Positions 1-8,222 are shown, numbered from the stretch's first letter. The stretch is 29,135 bases of DNA from CAYTSA01 sp964440345 (GCA_964440345.1 CAYTSA010000043.1:1-29135), one strand, 5' to 3'. The notes: generated by a model from the sequence alone, not told the origin. A program made the numbers and translations.

Positions 1-151
1 CAGAGACCTCGACTTTACTGACAGATGTGGGAGCTTCGGAGCAAAGGGCATAGCCGAAAATTATAATTCTCTTCTTGTTGCGATTCGGGCACACTTCACA
101 TCAACTATACGCAGCTGTGTGTGTCTATCAGCTCGAAAAGGGAGAGTTGCC

Positions 152-997
152 GTGAAAAACCTCATCTTTTCACTTGTATTTCTTCTACTGGCTTTCAGTC
201 CCCTTTATGCGCAAGAACACCCCAGCTACACCTTTGCTTTAGTCCCGCAACAATCAGCCACCGCCCTGGCCCGCGCCTGGGGACCTATTTTCCTGTACCT
301 TTCTGATAAAACCGGCTTCGGCCTGGTCTTCAAAACCGCCAAAAACATTCCCGCCTTCGAAGAGCAGTGCGCTGCCGGCGCCTACGACATTGCCTACATG
401 AATCCCTATCACTACACCGTTTTCCACAAACACCCCGGCTATGTCGCCTTTGCCCGGCAAAAAGACAAGATGATCCAAGGCGTGCTCGTAGCGCCAAAGG
501 ACAGTCCAATCACAGACCTGGCCCAACTGGCGGGAGAAAAAATAGCCTTCCCGGCCCCGGCCGCCTTTGCAGCCAGCGTGCTGCCGCGGGCGCATTTCCA
601 ACAGGCCGGCGTCGAGATTGAGCCTGTCTACGTCTCCTCCCACGATTCCGTGTATCTGAGTATTTCCAAAGGATTATATCCCGCCGGCGGCGGCATCATG
701 CGCACTCTTGAGGCCTTTGGCGCCGCAAACCCTGCGGCGCGCGATTCGCTGCAGGTGCTTTGGCGCACAGAAAAATACACGCCCCACGCCTTTGCCGCGC
801 ACCCCCGCGTACCGCCAGAGCACGCTGCAATCCTGCAAAAAGCCATGACGGACATGGATCAAGACCCCAACGGCCGCGAGCTGCTTAAGACGATTAATTT
901 CAATGGGATACAGCCAGCGAAAAATGCTGATTGGGATGACGTGCGCAGCCTGGGCGTGGATATGCTTTCGCATGTACGTGGGTCTATTTCTAAATAA
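152..997 (+). CDS. PhnD-family periplasmic phosphate/phosphonate-type binding protein, orphan
   Basis: This is a predicted periplasmic solute-binding protein of 281 aa in the PhnD/COG3221 style (phosphate, phosphite or phosphonate binding). The N terminus is a Sec signal peptide: a Lys, about 15 hydrophobic residues, then a likely cleavage after LYA at about residue 20. The family pattern is visible in the early 'FALVPQQSAT' strand, the 'AYDIAYMNPYHY' ligand-loop segment and the 'GVLVAPKDSPI' hinge. I chose the GTG at 152 because GGAGAG lies 5 nt upstream and the signal peptide begins cleanly there; a GTG at 119 is in frame but lacks a ribosome site. No ABC permease or ATPase lies nearby. The next gene on the strand is a membrane sensor kinase, so a role as a ligand-presenting sensor subunit is plausible but inferred. 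The ligand is unknown. Confidence 0.8.
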   Translation: MKNLIFSLVFLLLAFSPLYAQEHPSYTFALVPQQSATALARAWGPIFLYLSDKTGFGLVFKTAKNIPAFEEQCAAGAYDIAYMNPYHYTVFHKHPGYVAFARQKDKMIQGVLVAPKDSPITDLAQLAGEKIAFPAPAAFAASVLPRAHFQQAGVEIEPVYVSSHDSVYLSISKGLYPAGGGIMRTLEAFGAANPAARDSLQVLWRTEKYTPHAFAAHPRVPPEHAAILQKAMTDMDQDPNGRELLKTINFNGIQPAKNADWDDVRSLGVDMLSHVRGSISK

Positions 998-1022
998 CTT
1001 TCGTTGCGGGTTTGCGGAATAA

Positions 1023-1115
1023 TTGCAGTAGGCAAGGCTGAAGCGAAAAATGGCTTGCAGGTGTAGCAGGGCTACGTCAAAAACCTTTATTTACTGAAAA
1101 CGCAGCATGATGCAA
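1023..1115. repeat. Imperfect 93-bp palindrome, REP/MITE-like
   Basis: The 177-bp gap between the binding protein and the kinase holds a near-symmetric element. Its ends are TTGCA (1023-1027) and TGCAA (1111-1115). Its centre is a perfect GTAGC (1063-1067), AGG loop, GCTAC (1071-1075) hairpin. Both the ends and the core are symmetric about base 1069. Between them the arms match only partly; about two thirds of positions in the inner 25 bases pair if G-U is allowed. It encodes nothing. It could be a dispersed intergenic repeat or an mRNA structure between the two genes. The symmetry is seen directly; the repeat-family idea is inference. Confidence 0.45.
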
Positions 1116-1174
1116 GTATAACCAAACGCAACAGACAGTTGTTTAGGCCCTATAAGACGAATGAGGAGAGACCA

Positions 1175-3613
1175 GTGTCCTTTCGGCTGAAGACCATTTT
1201 CGGCGTGGCGGCCATAGAGGCCGTTCTGCTCTTTATTATCATCGTCAACGCCATGGCCCTGCTGCGTGAAACAAACGCAGAGGAACTCTTCAAACGCGCC
1301 GCCCAAACAGCAGAAAACCTGGCTTTGACCGCCACCGACGCTGTGCTTTCCACGGACCTGGCCACCCTGCAGTCCTTTGTGGACGAACTGTCTTCATATC
1401 CGGACATCATTTTTGTCCGCTTTGTGGACGGCGCCGGAACTGTACTGGCCCAAGCTGGAGCGCCAGAGGCCCTGGACGCGGTCTTTTCGCCGGACCATTC
1501 TCTGGAAGACGTGAACAATGAAGTATTGCACGCCGCCGCGCCCATCGCCGTGGACTCCATGGAATTCGGCCAGGTGCAGTTGGGCCTCTCCGCCGCCAGC
1601 ATACAACGAGTTCAGAAAAAAGCCCGGCAGCGGTTCTACTTGCTGGCTGGCGCGGCAATTGGACTCTCCGCTCTTTTTTCGCTTGGCCTGGGAGTATTGC
1701 TCACCCGAAGGCTGCACGACCTGGCGCACGGCTCACAGCGCGTGGCCGAAGGGGACATGGGCTACCAGATACCTGTACGCGGCAACGACGAGCTGGCGAG
1801 AACAGCCAAGGCGTTCAACGCCATGTCCCGGGAGCTGGAACAAACCTACGCCGCCTTGAACGCCACTCTGGAAGACCAGACCCGGGCGCTTAAGGAGTCC
1901 GAACAGGCTCGCGCAAAGCTGCTGGAAAGCGAGAATCGGCTGCAAGCTATACTCAACAGCGCCGCCGACGGCATACTTACCATAGACTTCCAGGGCCGCA
2001 TCCTCAGCTTCAATCCCGCGGCAGAGCGCATTTTCGGCTACACCGCAGGAGAAACGCTGGGCCAGGACGTTTCAATGCTCATGCCGGCCCGCTACCGGGA
2101 CCAACATCACGCCGCCATGGAAAAACGGCTCACCGACCCACAAGCGCCGTCTACAATTTTAGACAAAGTCCGGGGAGCTGAAGGCTTGCGCAAGGACGGT
2201 TCCGAATTCCCCCTGGAGCTGGCCGTGACCATGCTGCCTGTGGCCGACAAGCTGCTCTATACCGGCGTGGTTCGCGACGTGACCGACCGCCAAGCCGCCG
2301 AAAACGAAATCCGCAGCGTAAACCGCCAGCTGAGGGAAATGTCGCAGGAACTGGAGCTGCGCGTGGCCATGCGCACTGCAGAACTGACCGAAAGTGAAGA
2401 AATGTTGCGCACCATCCTGGAAGGCATCAAAGCAGGCATCCTTCTGGTAGACAAAGAACACGGAACCATTATCTCGGCCAATGACCGGGCCGCCGAGCTG
2501 GCTGGGCGCTCTCCTGGAGAGTTGGAGGACCAGCCCCTGGACCAGGCCCTACCCATTACGCTGGACGACCCGGCCGCTGCAGTTGCCGATAGCGACAACA
2601 AAAATCTTGACCAGACCGGGACCCTGACCCTGCCGGACGGCGCCAAACTGCCCGTTTCCCGCAACCTGCTTCCCCTGCGTTATGACGGCAAGGACATGAT
2701 TGTCTGCATTCTCTTTGACATCACTCGCCGCCGCAACCTGGAGCGGCAGCTGAACATATCCCAGAAGCTGGAATCCATCGGCCAGCTGGCTGCAGGCATC
2801 GCCCACGAAATCAATACCCCGGTGCAATACATTGGCGACAACATGAGCTTTATCAAGGACGCCTTTGCAGACCTGACCAGGCTGTATCAAGAGCAAGCGG
2901 CGCTGCTGGAGCTGGCAAAGACGCACGAGGATATGGCCGCCGCGGTCACAGCCGTGGAAAAAGCCCTGGACCAGGCGGACCTGGAGTTTCTGAACGAAGA
3001 GATTCCCCGGGCCATAGAACAATCCTTGGAGGGCGTGCAGCGCGTCACCACCATTGTCCAGGCCATGAAGCGTTTCTCCCGCATTGAGGAAAAAGAAGAC
3101 ATGAAGCCCGTGGACCTGAACAAGGCTGTGGAGTCCACCATCACTGTGGCCCGCAACGAGTGGAAGTATGTGGCCGAGCTGGTAACCGACCTGGCCGGAG
3201 ACCTGCCGCCCGTGACCTGTCGGCCCGGCGACATAAATCAAGTGCTGCTGAACATAGTGGTCAACGGCGCCCACGCCATCGCCGAAAAGTTGGGGACCCA
3301 CCCGGCTGCAAAGGGCCGCATAACCATCTCCACACGCGCACAGGACGACTTCGCCGTCATAGCCATATCCGACTCCGGCGTGGGCATTCCTGAAGAGGTC
3401 CGCAACCGCATCTTCGACCCCTTCTATACCACCAAGGAAGTGGGCAAGGGCACTGGCCAGGGGCTAGCCATTGTCCACGACATCATTATCAACAAACACC
3501 AAGGCGCCATTGATGTGGAGTCCCAGCCTGGCGAAGGCTCCACATTCATCATCAAACTGCCTGTACATGGGCCCCAAAAACCCGCACCCCTGACAAAGGA
3601 CGCATTGGCGTGA
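1175..3613 (+). CDS. Membrane sensor histidine kinase (HAMP-PAS-PAS-HisKA-HATPase)
   Basis: This is an 812-aa two-component sensor kinase. Transmembrane segment 1 is about residues 6-30, followed by an extracytoplasmic domain of about 120 residues. TM2 is about 155-177, HAMP 178-228, PAS-1 250-370, a coiled coil 372-408 and PAS-2 409-518. The H-box is HEINTP with phospho-acceptor His544. A long helical insert separates it from the N-box (Asn693 and Asn697), G1 DSGVGI (733-738), the F-box FDPFYTTK and G2 GKGTGQGL (757-764), all intact. The GTG start at 1175 has GAGGAG 6 nt upstream; an in-frame TTG at 1139 lacks a ribosome site. PAS-1 resembles the FixL type, with His311 aligned by eye to the haem-ligand position. 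The stop overlaps the next response regulator by 4 bp, so the pair is cotranscribed and presumably cognate. The stimulus is unknown. Confidence 0.9.
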   Translation: MSFRLKTIFGVAAIEAVLLFIIIVNAMALLRETNAEELFKRAAQTAENLALTATDAVLSTDLATLQSFVDELSSYPDIIFVRFVDGAGTVLAQAGAPEALDAVFSPDHSLEDVNNEVLHAAAPIAVDSMEFGQVQLGLSAASIQRVQKKARQRFYLLAGAAIGLSALFSLGLGVLLTRRLHDLAHGSQRVAEGDMGYQIPVRGNDELARTAKAFNAMSRELEQTYAALNATLEDQTRALKESEQARAKLLESENRLQAILNSAADGILTIDFQGRILSFNPAAERIFGYTAGETLGQDVSMLMPARYRDQHHAAMEKRLTDPQAPSTILDKVRGAEGLRKDGSEFPLELAVTMLPVADKLLYTGVVRDVTDRQAAENEIRSVNRQLREMSQELELRVAMRTAELTESEEMLRTILEGIKAGILLVDKEHGTIISANDRAAELAGRSPGELEDQPLDQALPITLDDPAAAVADSDNKNLDQTGTLTLPDGAKLPVSRNLLPLRYDGKDMIVCILFDITRRRNLERQLNISQKLESIGQLAAGIAHEINTPVQYIGDNMSFIKDAFADLTRLYQEQAALLELAKTHEDMAAAVTAVEKALDQADLEFLNEEIPRAIEQSLEGVQRVTTIVQAMKRFSRIEEKEDMKPVDLNKAVESTITVARNEWKYVAELVTDLAGDLPPVTCRPGDINQVLLNIVVNGAHAIAEKLGTHPAAKGRITISTRAQDDFAVIAISDSGVGIPEEVRNRIFDPFYTTKEVGKGTGQGLAIVHDIIINKHQGAIDVESQPGEGSTFIIKLPVHGPQKPAPLTKDALA

Positions 3614-4821
3614 AAAAACGCATTCTGTTCGTTGACGACGAGGAAAACGTCCTGCACGGCCTGCGCCGCATGTTGCGCGCGTTGCGCAAGGACTGGGAAA
3701 TGGAGTTCGTGCTCAGCGGCGAAGAAGCCGTGCAGAAACTCACGAACGCGCCGTACGACGTGGTGGTCACGGATATGCGCATGCCTGGCATGGGCGGAGC
3801 CGAGCTGCTGCGGCTGGTGCGTACAATCCGACCGGAAGCCGCCCGCGTGGTTCTTTCCGGCCATTCCGAATACCAGGCAGTGCTCGAATCGGTGAAGCCC
3901 ACCCACCAGTTTCTCAGCAAGCCGTGCAAAGCCGAAAACCTGGTCCGCATCATAGAACGCGCCGGCGAACTGCAGTCCATGCTGCAGACAGACCTGCGGC
4001 AGGTGGCCAACCGCATCCAGTCGCTACCCGCCTTGCCCGCTGTGTATCTGGAGCTGGAAAAAGAGCTGGCCAAAACAGAACCTTCGCTGCAGGCTGTGGG
4101 CAAACTCATCGGCCGGGACCCGGGCCTCTCGGCCAGCCTGCTCAAGCTGGTCAACTCTTCCTTTTTCGGATTCTTCAGATCCATCACAACCCCTGGCCAG
4201 GCCGTGAATCTGCTGGGCACGGACATTGTCCGCGGCCTGGCCAAATCCGTGCATCTGTTTCACTCCTTTGGGCCGGAATGCGGTGTCGTGCCTCTGCTGG
4301 GCCGAATGTGGGAGCACAGCTTCAACACCGGCTGGATGGCCCGGCACATCGTGGAAAGGGAAAGGCCCGACCACAAGGACATGGCTTCCACGGCGTTCAT
4401 TGCCGGACTGCTGCACGACGTGGGCAAGCTGGTGCTGGCGGCTGAACTGAGCAGCGAATATGAAGACCTGCTGCAGCGAGCGGAGGCTGGGGAAGCCTCG
4501 CTCCTGGAGCTGGAGAACCAGACCTGGTCCGCAGGCCATCCCGAAGTGGGAGCCTATCTGCTGGGCCTGTGGGGCGAGGATGACGCCATCATGCAGGCGG
4601 TTCGGTTCCACCACAGCCCTGGCCGCGGCGAAGAAGAAGCTTTCAACGCCGCCCTGGCCGTGCACGCAGCAGAATGGATCGAACACAAGATCAACGGACC
4701 CGAAAACGGCCCGCCCCGGCCAGACCTGGACTGGGAGCTGCTGGAACGTCTGAATCTGTCGGATTCACTGGAAATATGGCTCGATGAATGCCAAGCTCGC
4801 CTCGAGCAGGAGAACACATGA
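3610..4821 (+). CDS. Response regulator with HDOD output domain
   Basis: This is a 403-aa protein with an N-terminal receiver domain (about 1-120) and a C-terminal HDOD domain (about 133-340). The receiver is complete: acidic pair Asp9/Asp10, phospho-acceptor Asp55 in VVVTDMRMPG, Thr/Ser switch region LSGHSE and Lys104 in FLSKPC. The HDOD part keeps an HDxGK motif (His269, Asp270, Lys273) and a later His pair at 334-335, so metal-binding residues are partly retained. HDOD proteins act as signalling scaffolds or regulators, and enzymatic activity is usually not shown. The gene starts with GTG overlapping the kinase stop (GTGA) and ends overlapping the next regulator (ATGA), indicating translational coupling. 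It is the likely first phosphorylation partner of the upstream kinase. Confidence 0.88.
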   Translation: MKKRILFVDDEENVLHGLRRMLRALRKDWEMEFVLSGEEAVQKLTNAPYDVVVTDMRMPGMGGAELLRLVRTIRPEAARVVLSGHSEYQAVLESVKPTHQFLSKPCKAENLVRIIERAGELQSMLQTDLRQVANRIQSLPALPAVYLELEKELAKTEPSLQAVGKLIGRDPGLSASLLKLVNSSFFGFFRSITTPGQAVNLLGTDIVRGLAKSVHLFHSFGPECGVVPLLGRMWEHSFNTGWMARHIVERERPDHKDMASTAFIAGLLHDVGKLVLAAELSSEYEDLLQRAEAGEASLLELENQTWSAGHPEVGAYLLGLWGEDDAIMQAVRFHHSPGRGEEEAFNAALAVHAAEWIEHKINGPENGPPRPDLDWELLERLNLSDSLEIWLDECQARLEQENT

Positions 4822-5942
4822 TCAACGCCATCCTTTTTGTAGACGACGAACAGAACATACTGGATTCCTTCAAGCGCACCCTGCGCAAGCGCTTCACCTT
4901 TGACACCGCGCTGGGCCCCGCAGAAGCCCTGAATCTTGTGCGTACAAAGGGCCCCTACGCCGTGGTGGTCTCAGACATGAAAATGCCGGAAATGGACGGC
5001 ATTGAGCTGCTTACCGCCATCCGAGAGCTGCACCCGGACACAGTGCGCATAATGCTTACCGGCCACGGCGACCTGGAAGTTTCCATGGCCGCGGTGAACG
5101 AAGGCCAGATATTCCGCTTTCTGACCAAACCCTGCCCCACCGAGACGCTGATCAAGGCCCTGGAAGCCGGCCTGGAGCAGCACCGGCTGGTCACCGCAGA
5201 GCGAGAATTGCTGCGCGGCACCCTGCGCGGCAGCGTAAACGTGCTCACGGAAATCCTCTCCCTGGTCAACCCGGAGGCTTTTGGCCGCGGCGAACGGGCC
5301 AAGCGCTACATAGGCCGCATGGCCCGGCGCATGAACGCCAAAAACCTGTGGCGGCTGGAGCTGGGAGCCATGCTCTCGCAAATAGGCGGGGTCATGCTTA
5401 CCGAAGAGGTGCTGCAGAAAAAATTCCGCGGTGAACAGTTTACACCGGAAGAAGCCCAGGTTTACGACATGCACCCCTCGGTGGGGGCGAACTTCCTTAC
5501 CCACATCCCGCGCATGGCCGAGGTGGCCGAGATGATCCAATACCAGAACATCCGCATGGACGACCCGGACATCACGCCGCCCCTGGGCTCGCGCATGCTG
5601 AAAATAGCCCTGGACTTTGACGACCTGGAGCACGCCGGCAAGGAGAGGGCCGAAGCCATATCCGACCTGAGAAACCGCGAGGGCGCCTACGACCCCGAGC
5701 TGCTGGCCGTGTTCGAAAAAGTCATCTTTGAGGAAGAAGGCTACATACCCAAGGCCGTGTCACTGAAGGAGCTGAAGGAAGACATGATCCTGGCCGCCAA
5801 CCTGTTCACCCTGGAGGGCCACCTGCTCCTGTCCAAGGGCAAACAGCTCACCCGCGCAGCCATGCTGCGGCTGCAAGCCTTCCACAAGGTCTACGGCGTG
5901 AAGGAACCCATACACGTGCGGGCGCCGATTACGGATGGGTAG
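4818..5942 (+). CDS. Response regulator with degenerate HD-GYP-like output domain
   Basis: This is a 374-aa protein. The receiver domain (about 1-120) is intact: Asp9/Asp10, phospho-acceptor Asp53 in VVSDMKMPEM, Thr81 and Lys104 in FLTKPC. The C-terminal part follows the HD-GYP layout but has lost key residues. The usual HDIGK position reads LSQIGG (Ser187-Gln188). His219 of the 'HPSVGANFL' segment remains. The usual HHE triad reads YQN (242-244), and no GYP motif follows. It should therefore not hydrolyse cyclic-di-GMP and is more likely a binding or scaffold output. A tail of about 65 residues (KAVSLKELKEDMILA onward) resembles the C-terminal extension found in other regulators of this type. 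The ATG at 4818 overlaps the previous stop and is preceded by GAGCAGGAG; an in-frame ATG at 4788 lies inside the previous gene. Confidence 0.82.
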   Translation: MINAILFVDDEQNILDSFKRTLRKRFTFDTALGPAEALNLVRTKGPYAVVVSDMKMPEMDGIELLTAIRELHPDTVRIMLTGHGDLEVSMAAVNEGQIFRFLTKPCPTETLIKALEAGLEQHRLVTAERELLRGTLRGSVNVLTEILSLVNPEAFGRGERAKRYIGRMARRMNAKNLWRLELGAMLSQIGGVMLTEEVLQKKFRGEQFTPEEAQVYDMHPSVGANFLTHIPRMAEVAEMIQYQNIRMDDPDITPPLGSRMLKIALDFDDLEHAGKERAEAISDLRNREGAYDPELLAVFEKVIFEEEGYIPKAVSLKELKEDMILAANLFTLEGHLLLSKGKQLTRAAMLRLQAFHKVYGVKEPIHVRAPITDG

Positions 5943-5960
5943 GAGGAATGGAAGTCTTTT

Positions 5961-5981
5961 CCAGGCTCTTGCGGAGCTTGG
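5961..5981. terminator. Weak hairpin in the convergent gap
   Basis: In the 53-bp gap between the convergent response-regulator and permease genes, CCAGGCTC (5961-5968) pairs with GAGCTTGG (5974-5981) across a 5-nt loop, with one G-U. No U-tract follows on either strand, so it is at best a weak bidirectional stop or mRNA 3'-end structure. Confidence 0.25.
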
Positions 5982-5995
5982 CAAACGACGCAGCC

Positions 5996-7765
5996 CTACT
6001 CCGCCGCCACCTCAAAGGAAATAAAGGTGTGCCCGGAGATATAAATCTGGCCAAAATTGTGCGCCACTTTACTGAGCAGGAACAAGCCGAGTTTGCGCAG
6101 TTCTTCTTCGTCCGCCTGGTGCGGTTCGAATTGCTGCGCTTGCGCTACGCTCTCCGCCCTGGCGCTGAGCGATATTTCCACTTTTATGTGCTCGGAGGCC
6201 GATTTGAGGCGAAATGTTACCGTCTTGTCGCCCTCTTCCATCTCAGAAGCGTTCAGAACGTGTTGCAGCGCCTCTTCGCAGGCCAGCCCGAGATAGCCGG
6301 CAGAAAGCGGCCCCAGGCCGTACTTTTTTGACAAGGATTCAATGTGCGACTGGACAACAGGCAGTTCCTCCATGGAGGGATTGACGCTGAACGTGTCCCA
6401 GCGCTCCAGAATGACGTTGTGCAGCGTGCTCAAGGCAATGGCCGTCAACCCGGCGATGGCAAACCCGTTGGTGTACAGAGGCTCCAGGAACTCCGGAAAG
6501 GCGTTGGGAAAAAACAGCTCGCTTTCGACCATTATGCCCAGGATTATGGACAGACCGGCTATCTGCCCATTGCGAAAGCAGAGCCCCTCGCTGGCCACCA
6601 TGGCCATGCCCGTGGCGAAAAGCTGCGCCACCAGATAGACGCCTATGGCGCCCAGCACCGGGCCGGGCACGCTGAGCACCGCAGCGTGAAATTTGGGGAA
6701 AAAGGAAATGACCACAAGGAACAAGGCGCCAGCCACGCCAACCCGCCGGGCGGTGACGCCTGTCATTTTCAAGAGCGACAGGTTTGGCGAATTAGGCGCC
6801 AGGGGCATGCCGCCCAGCAGACCGGCCGCCAGCGTGCTTACGGAGCAGGAATAAAGCCCGCCCTGAATCGCTTCGTAATCCTCCATGCCCCTGGAATGAC
6901 CGGCTATCTCCTGGATGGCCATGGCGTTTCCCGTATAGCTGACGCAGGTCACCACCGCGGCCATGGCAAAGGTTAACCACAAAACAGCGTGCGCAAGCTC
7001 GAAATCCAGTAGAGCAAACTCAATGTGCCTGGGCGGCCCGCCAATAATGGCGGCTTCCCGCAGCAGCGACACATCCAGAATCCCCCCCAGCCACGCCGCC
7101 GCCACGCCCACGCCCAGGCCGACCAGCAACGACCAGGGGCGCAACGAGTCCCCGCCCAGCCAGGAGACGGCCATCATGGCGCAGATGGTGACCACCCCAA
7201 CGATAAGCCTGGGAGCCGCGTCTATCCAGGCAAGGTCCATGTCCCCGGTCCAGGTAATGGTGGCGTCCTTCAGCAGCCCGGCTACAGCCAGCATAATGAC
7301 CACCCCGCCCACAGTGGGCGTAATAATCCTGCGAAGATAGCGCAAAAAGAAACCGTACATGGCAAAGATGGGGGCGGTCAGGACGCTCATCACCACCAGC
7401 AAGCTGACGCCTCCCATCGCAACAGCGGCGTGCGAACAGGCCAGGTAGGCGCCGGCAGTGCCCATGAACAGCGGCATGCCCAGGCCGAAAGAGCCATAAC
7501 GCAGCACCTGCAGCAATGTGGCCCCCCCTGCGCTCAGGATGGTGGCGAAAAGAATGTGGTTGGCCTCTTCAAGCGGCAACTCGTGCAATTGCGTAATCAT
7601 GGCGGGAACAAGGACTACGCCAAAAAGAACCAGCAGGGAGTGTTGCGACCCCAGGAGCACTGACGCCGCCCACGACGGTTTGGCCGTTTCGGAAACCACA
7701 GGCGCCGGGCAAACTGCCGGGCCCTGGCTTGTGGCGCTGGCGCTGCAACTTGTGTGGTTTGTCAT
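5996..7765 (-). CDS. NCS2 uracil/xanthine-type permease with C-terminal HATPase-like domain
   Basis: This is a 589-aa protein. Residues about 35-455 are a polytopic NCS2/NAT nucleobase permease with many hydrophobic helices. It has the N-terminal 'GSQHSLLVLFG' segment typical of the family and a signature region ending in TGVTAR (335-340). The NAT signature reads P-N-L-S-x4-T-G (327-336), where the usual glycine is serine. Residues about 465-589 are soluble and look like an anti-sigma/GHKL ATPase fold: LACEEALQHV (494-503) resembles the N-box, and KLGLFLLSKV (558-567) resembles the GLGLFLV motif of the G2 region. The DxGxG box is not recognisable, so ATP binding is doubtful. Ordinary family members are about 430-460 aa, so the extension is extra. 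The substrate is probably a purine or pyrimidine base but is not determined. The start lacks a clear ribosome site. The promoter region carries a 13-bp palindrome and a GC-rich hairpin. Confidence 0.85.
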   Translation of the reverse strand: MTNHTSCSASATSQGPAVCPAPVVSETAKPSWAASVLLGSQHSLLVLFGVVLVPAMITQLHELPLEEANHILFATILSAGGATLLQVLRYGSFGLGMPLFMGTAGAYLACSHAAVAMGGVSLLVVMSVLTAPIFAMYGFFLRYLRRIITPTVGGVVIMLAVAGLLKDATITWTGDMDLAWIDAAPRLIVGVVTICAMMAVSWLGGDSLRPWSLLVGLGVGVAAAWLGGILDVSLLREAAIIGGPPRHIEFALLDFELAHAVLWLTFAMAAVVTCVSYTGNAMAIQEIAGHSRGMEDYEAIQGGLYSCSVSTLAAGLLGGMPLAPNSPNLSLLKMTGVTARRVGVAGALFLVVISFFPKFHAAVLSVPGPVLGAIGVYLVAQLFATGMAMVASEGLCFRNGQIAGLSIILGIMVESELFFPNAFPEFLEPLYTNGFAIAGLTAIALSTLHNVILERWDTFSVNPSMEELPVVQSHIESLSKKYGLGPLSAGYLGLACEEALQHVLNASEMEEGDKTVTFRLKSASEHIKVEISLSARAESVAQAQQFEPHQADEEELRKLGLFLLSKVAHNFGQIYISGHTFISFEVAAE

Positions 7766-7788
7766 AGCGTGCAGAAAGACAGCATGTT

Positions 7789-7801
7789 CAGTGATTCACT
7801 G
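7789..7801. promoter_or_regulatory. 13-bp perfect palindrome upstream of the permease (operator candidate)
   Basis: CAGTGA-T-TCACTG is a perfect inverted repeat whose proximal end lies 23 bp upstream of the permease ATG, in the 103-bp gap after the antitoxin gene. The size and position suit a dimeric repressor site. The regulator is unknown. The core TGATTCA also occurs, as TGAATCA, in the promoter spacer of the neighbouring toxin-antitoxin genes (8494-8500). Confidence 0.35.
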
Positions 7802-7807
7802 TATTCA

Positions 7808-7839
7808 GCCGGCGGCGCATACTGTCATAGGCGCCGGGC
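7808..7839 (-). other. GC-rich hairpin in the permease leader
   Basis: CGGCGC (7813-7818) pairs with GCGCCG (7831-7836) around a 12-nt loop. The stem extends through GCC (7808-7810) and GGC (7837-7839) past a 2-nt bulge. It lies between the antitoxin stop and the permease start and has no U-tract. It may separate the two transcription units or act in the leader. I do not recognise a known riboswitch. Confidence 0.3.
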
Positions 7840-7868
7840 CATCCTTTGCCTTGCGGGCGGGAAACAGG

Positions 7869-8222
7869 CTACAAAAACACCCGATAGCCAGCGTCCAGCG
7901 CGTCTGCAAGGCGCCGGGCGCGTTCCTTGCCAATACTCATCTTGCCGCGCTCCATCTGAGAGATGTGGCTCTGCGGTATGCCAGCAACCTTGGCCAGCGC
8001 TGTCTGGGTGAACCCGCGCATTTCCCGGAAAGACTTGAGCGCAATGCTATACGCCGGGCGTTCGTCCAGCTCTGGAAAGGCCTCCCGCCAGGGGATGGAG
8101 TCAGACGACTCTACGTATCCCATCTCTGCCAGAGCTTTTACGGCTTGGCCGCGCATGGACACCGGTCCGACAAAGCGCAGCTCTATGGTCTCAGTATGGC
8201 GCTTTTTCATGTGTTCCAGCAT
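7869..8222 (-). CDS. XRE-type antitoxin (HigA-like)
   Basis: This is a 117-aa helix-turn-helix protein. The HTH is C-terminal (about residues 60-115): FREMRGFTQTALAKVAGIPQ gives the first helices, and SHISQMERGK the recognition helix and turn of the Cro/CI class. Residues 1-58 are a separate segment, presumably for toxin binding. It lies directly after a RelE-like toxin gene and overlaps it by 32 bp, a toxin-first order like higBA. I chose the ATG at 8222 because AAAGGTGG precedes it by a few bases; a second ATG at 8210 is possible. Such antitoxins neutralise the toxin by binding it and repress their own promoter. Base composition is lower in GC than neighbouring genes, consistent with horizontal gain. 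Confidence 0.83.
   Translation of the reverse strand: MLEHMKKRHTETIELRFVGPVSMRGQAVKALAEMGYVESSDSIPWREAFPELDERPAYSIALKSFREMRGFTQTALAKVAGIPQSHISQMERGKMSIGKERARRLADALDAGYRVFL

Noticed and set aside
62..67. TATAAT upstream of the PhnD-type gene
   Set aside because: It matches the -10 consensus, but no -35-like hexamer is found at 15-19 bp, so it is not called as a promoter.
998..1174. Sigma54 promoter before the sensor kinase
   Set aside because: No GG-N10-GC element with the TGGCAC/TTGC pattern could be found in this gap.
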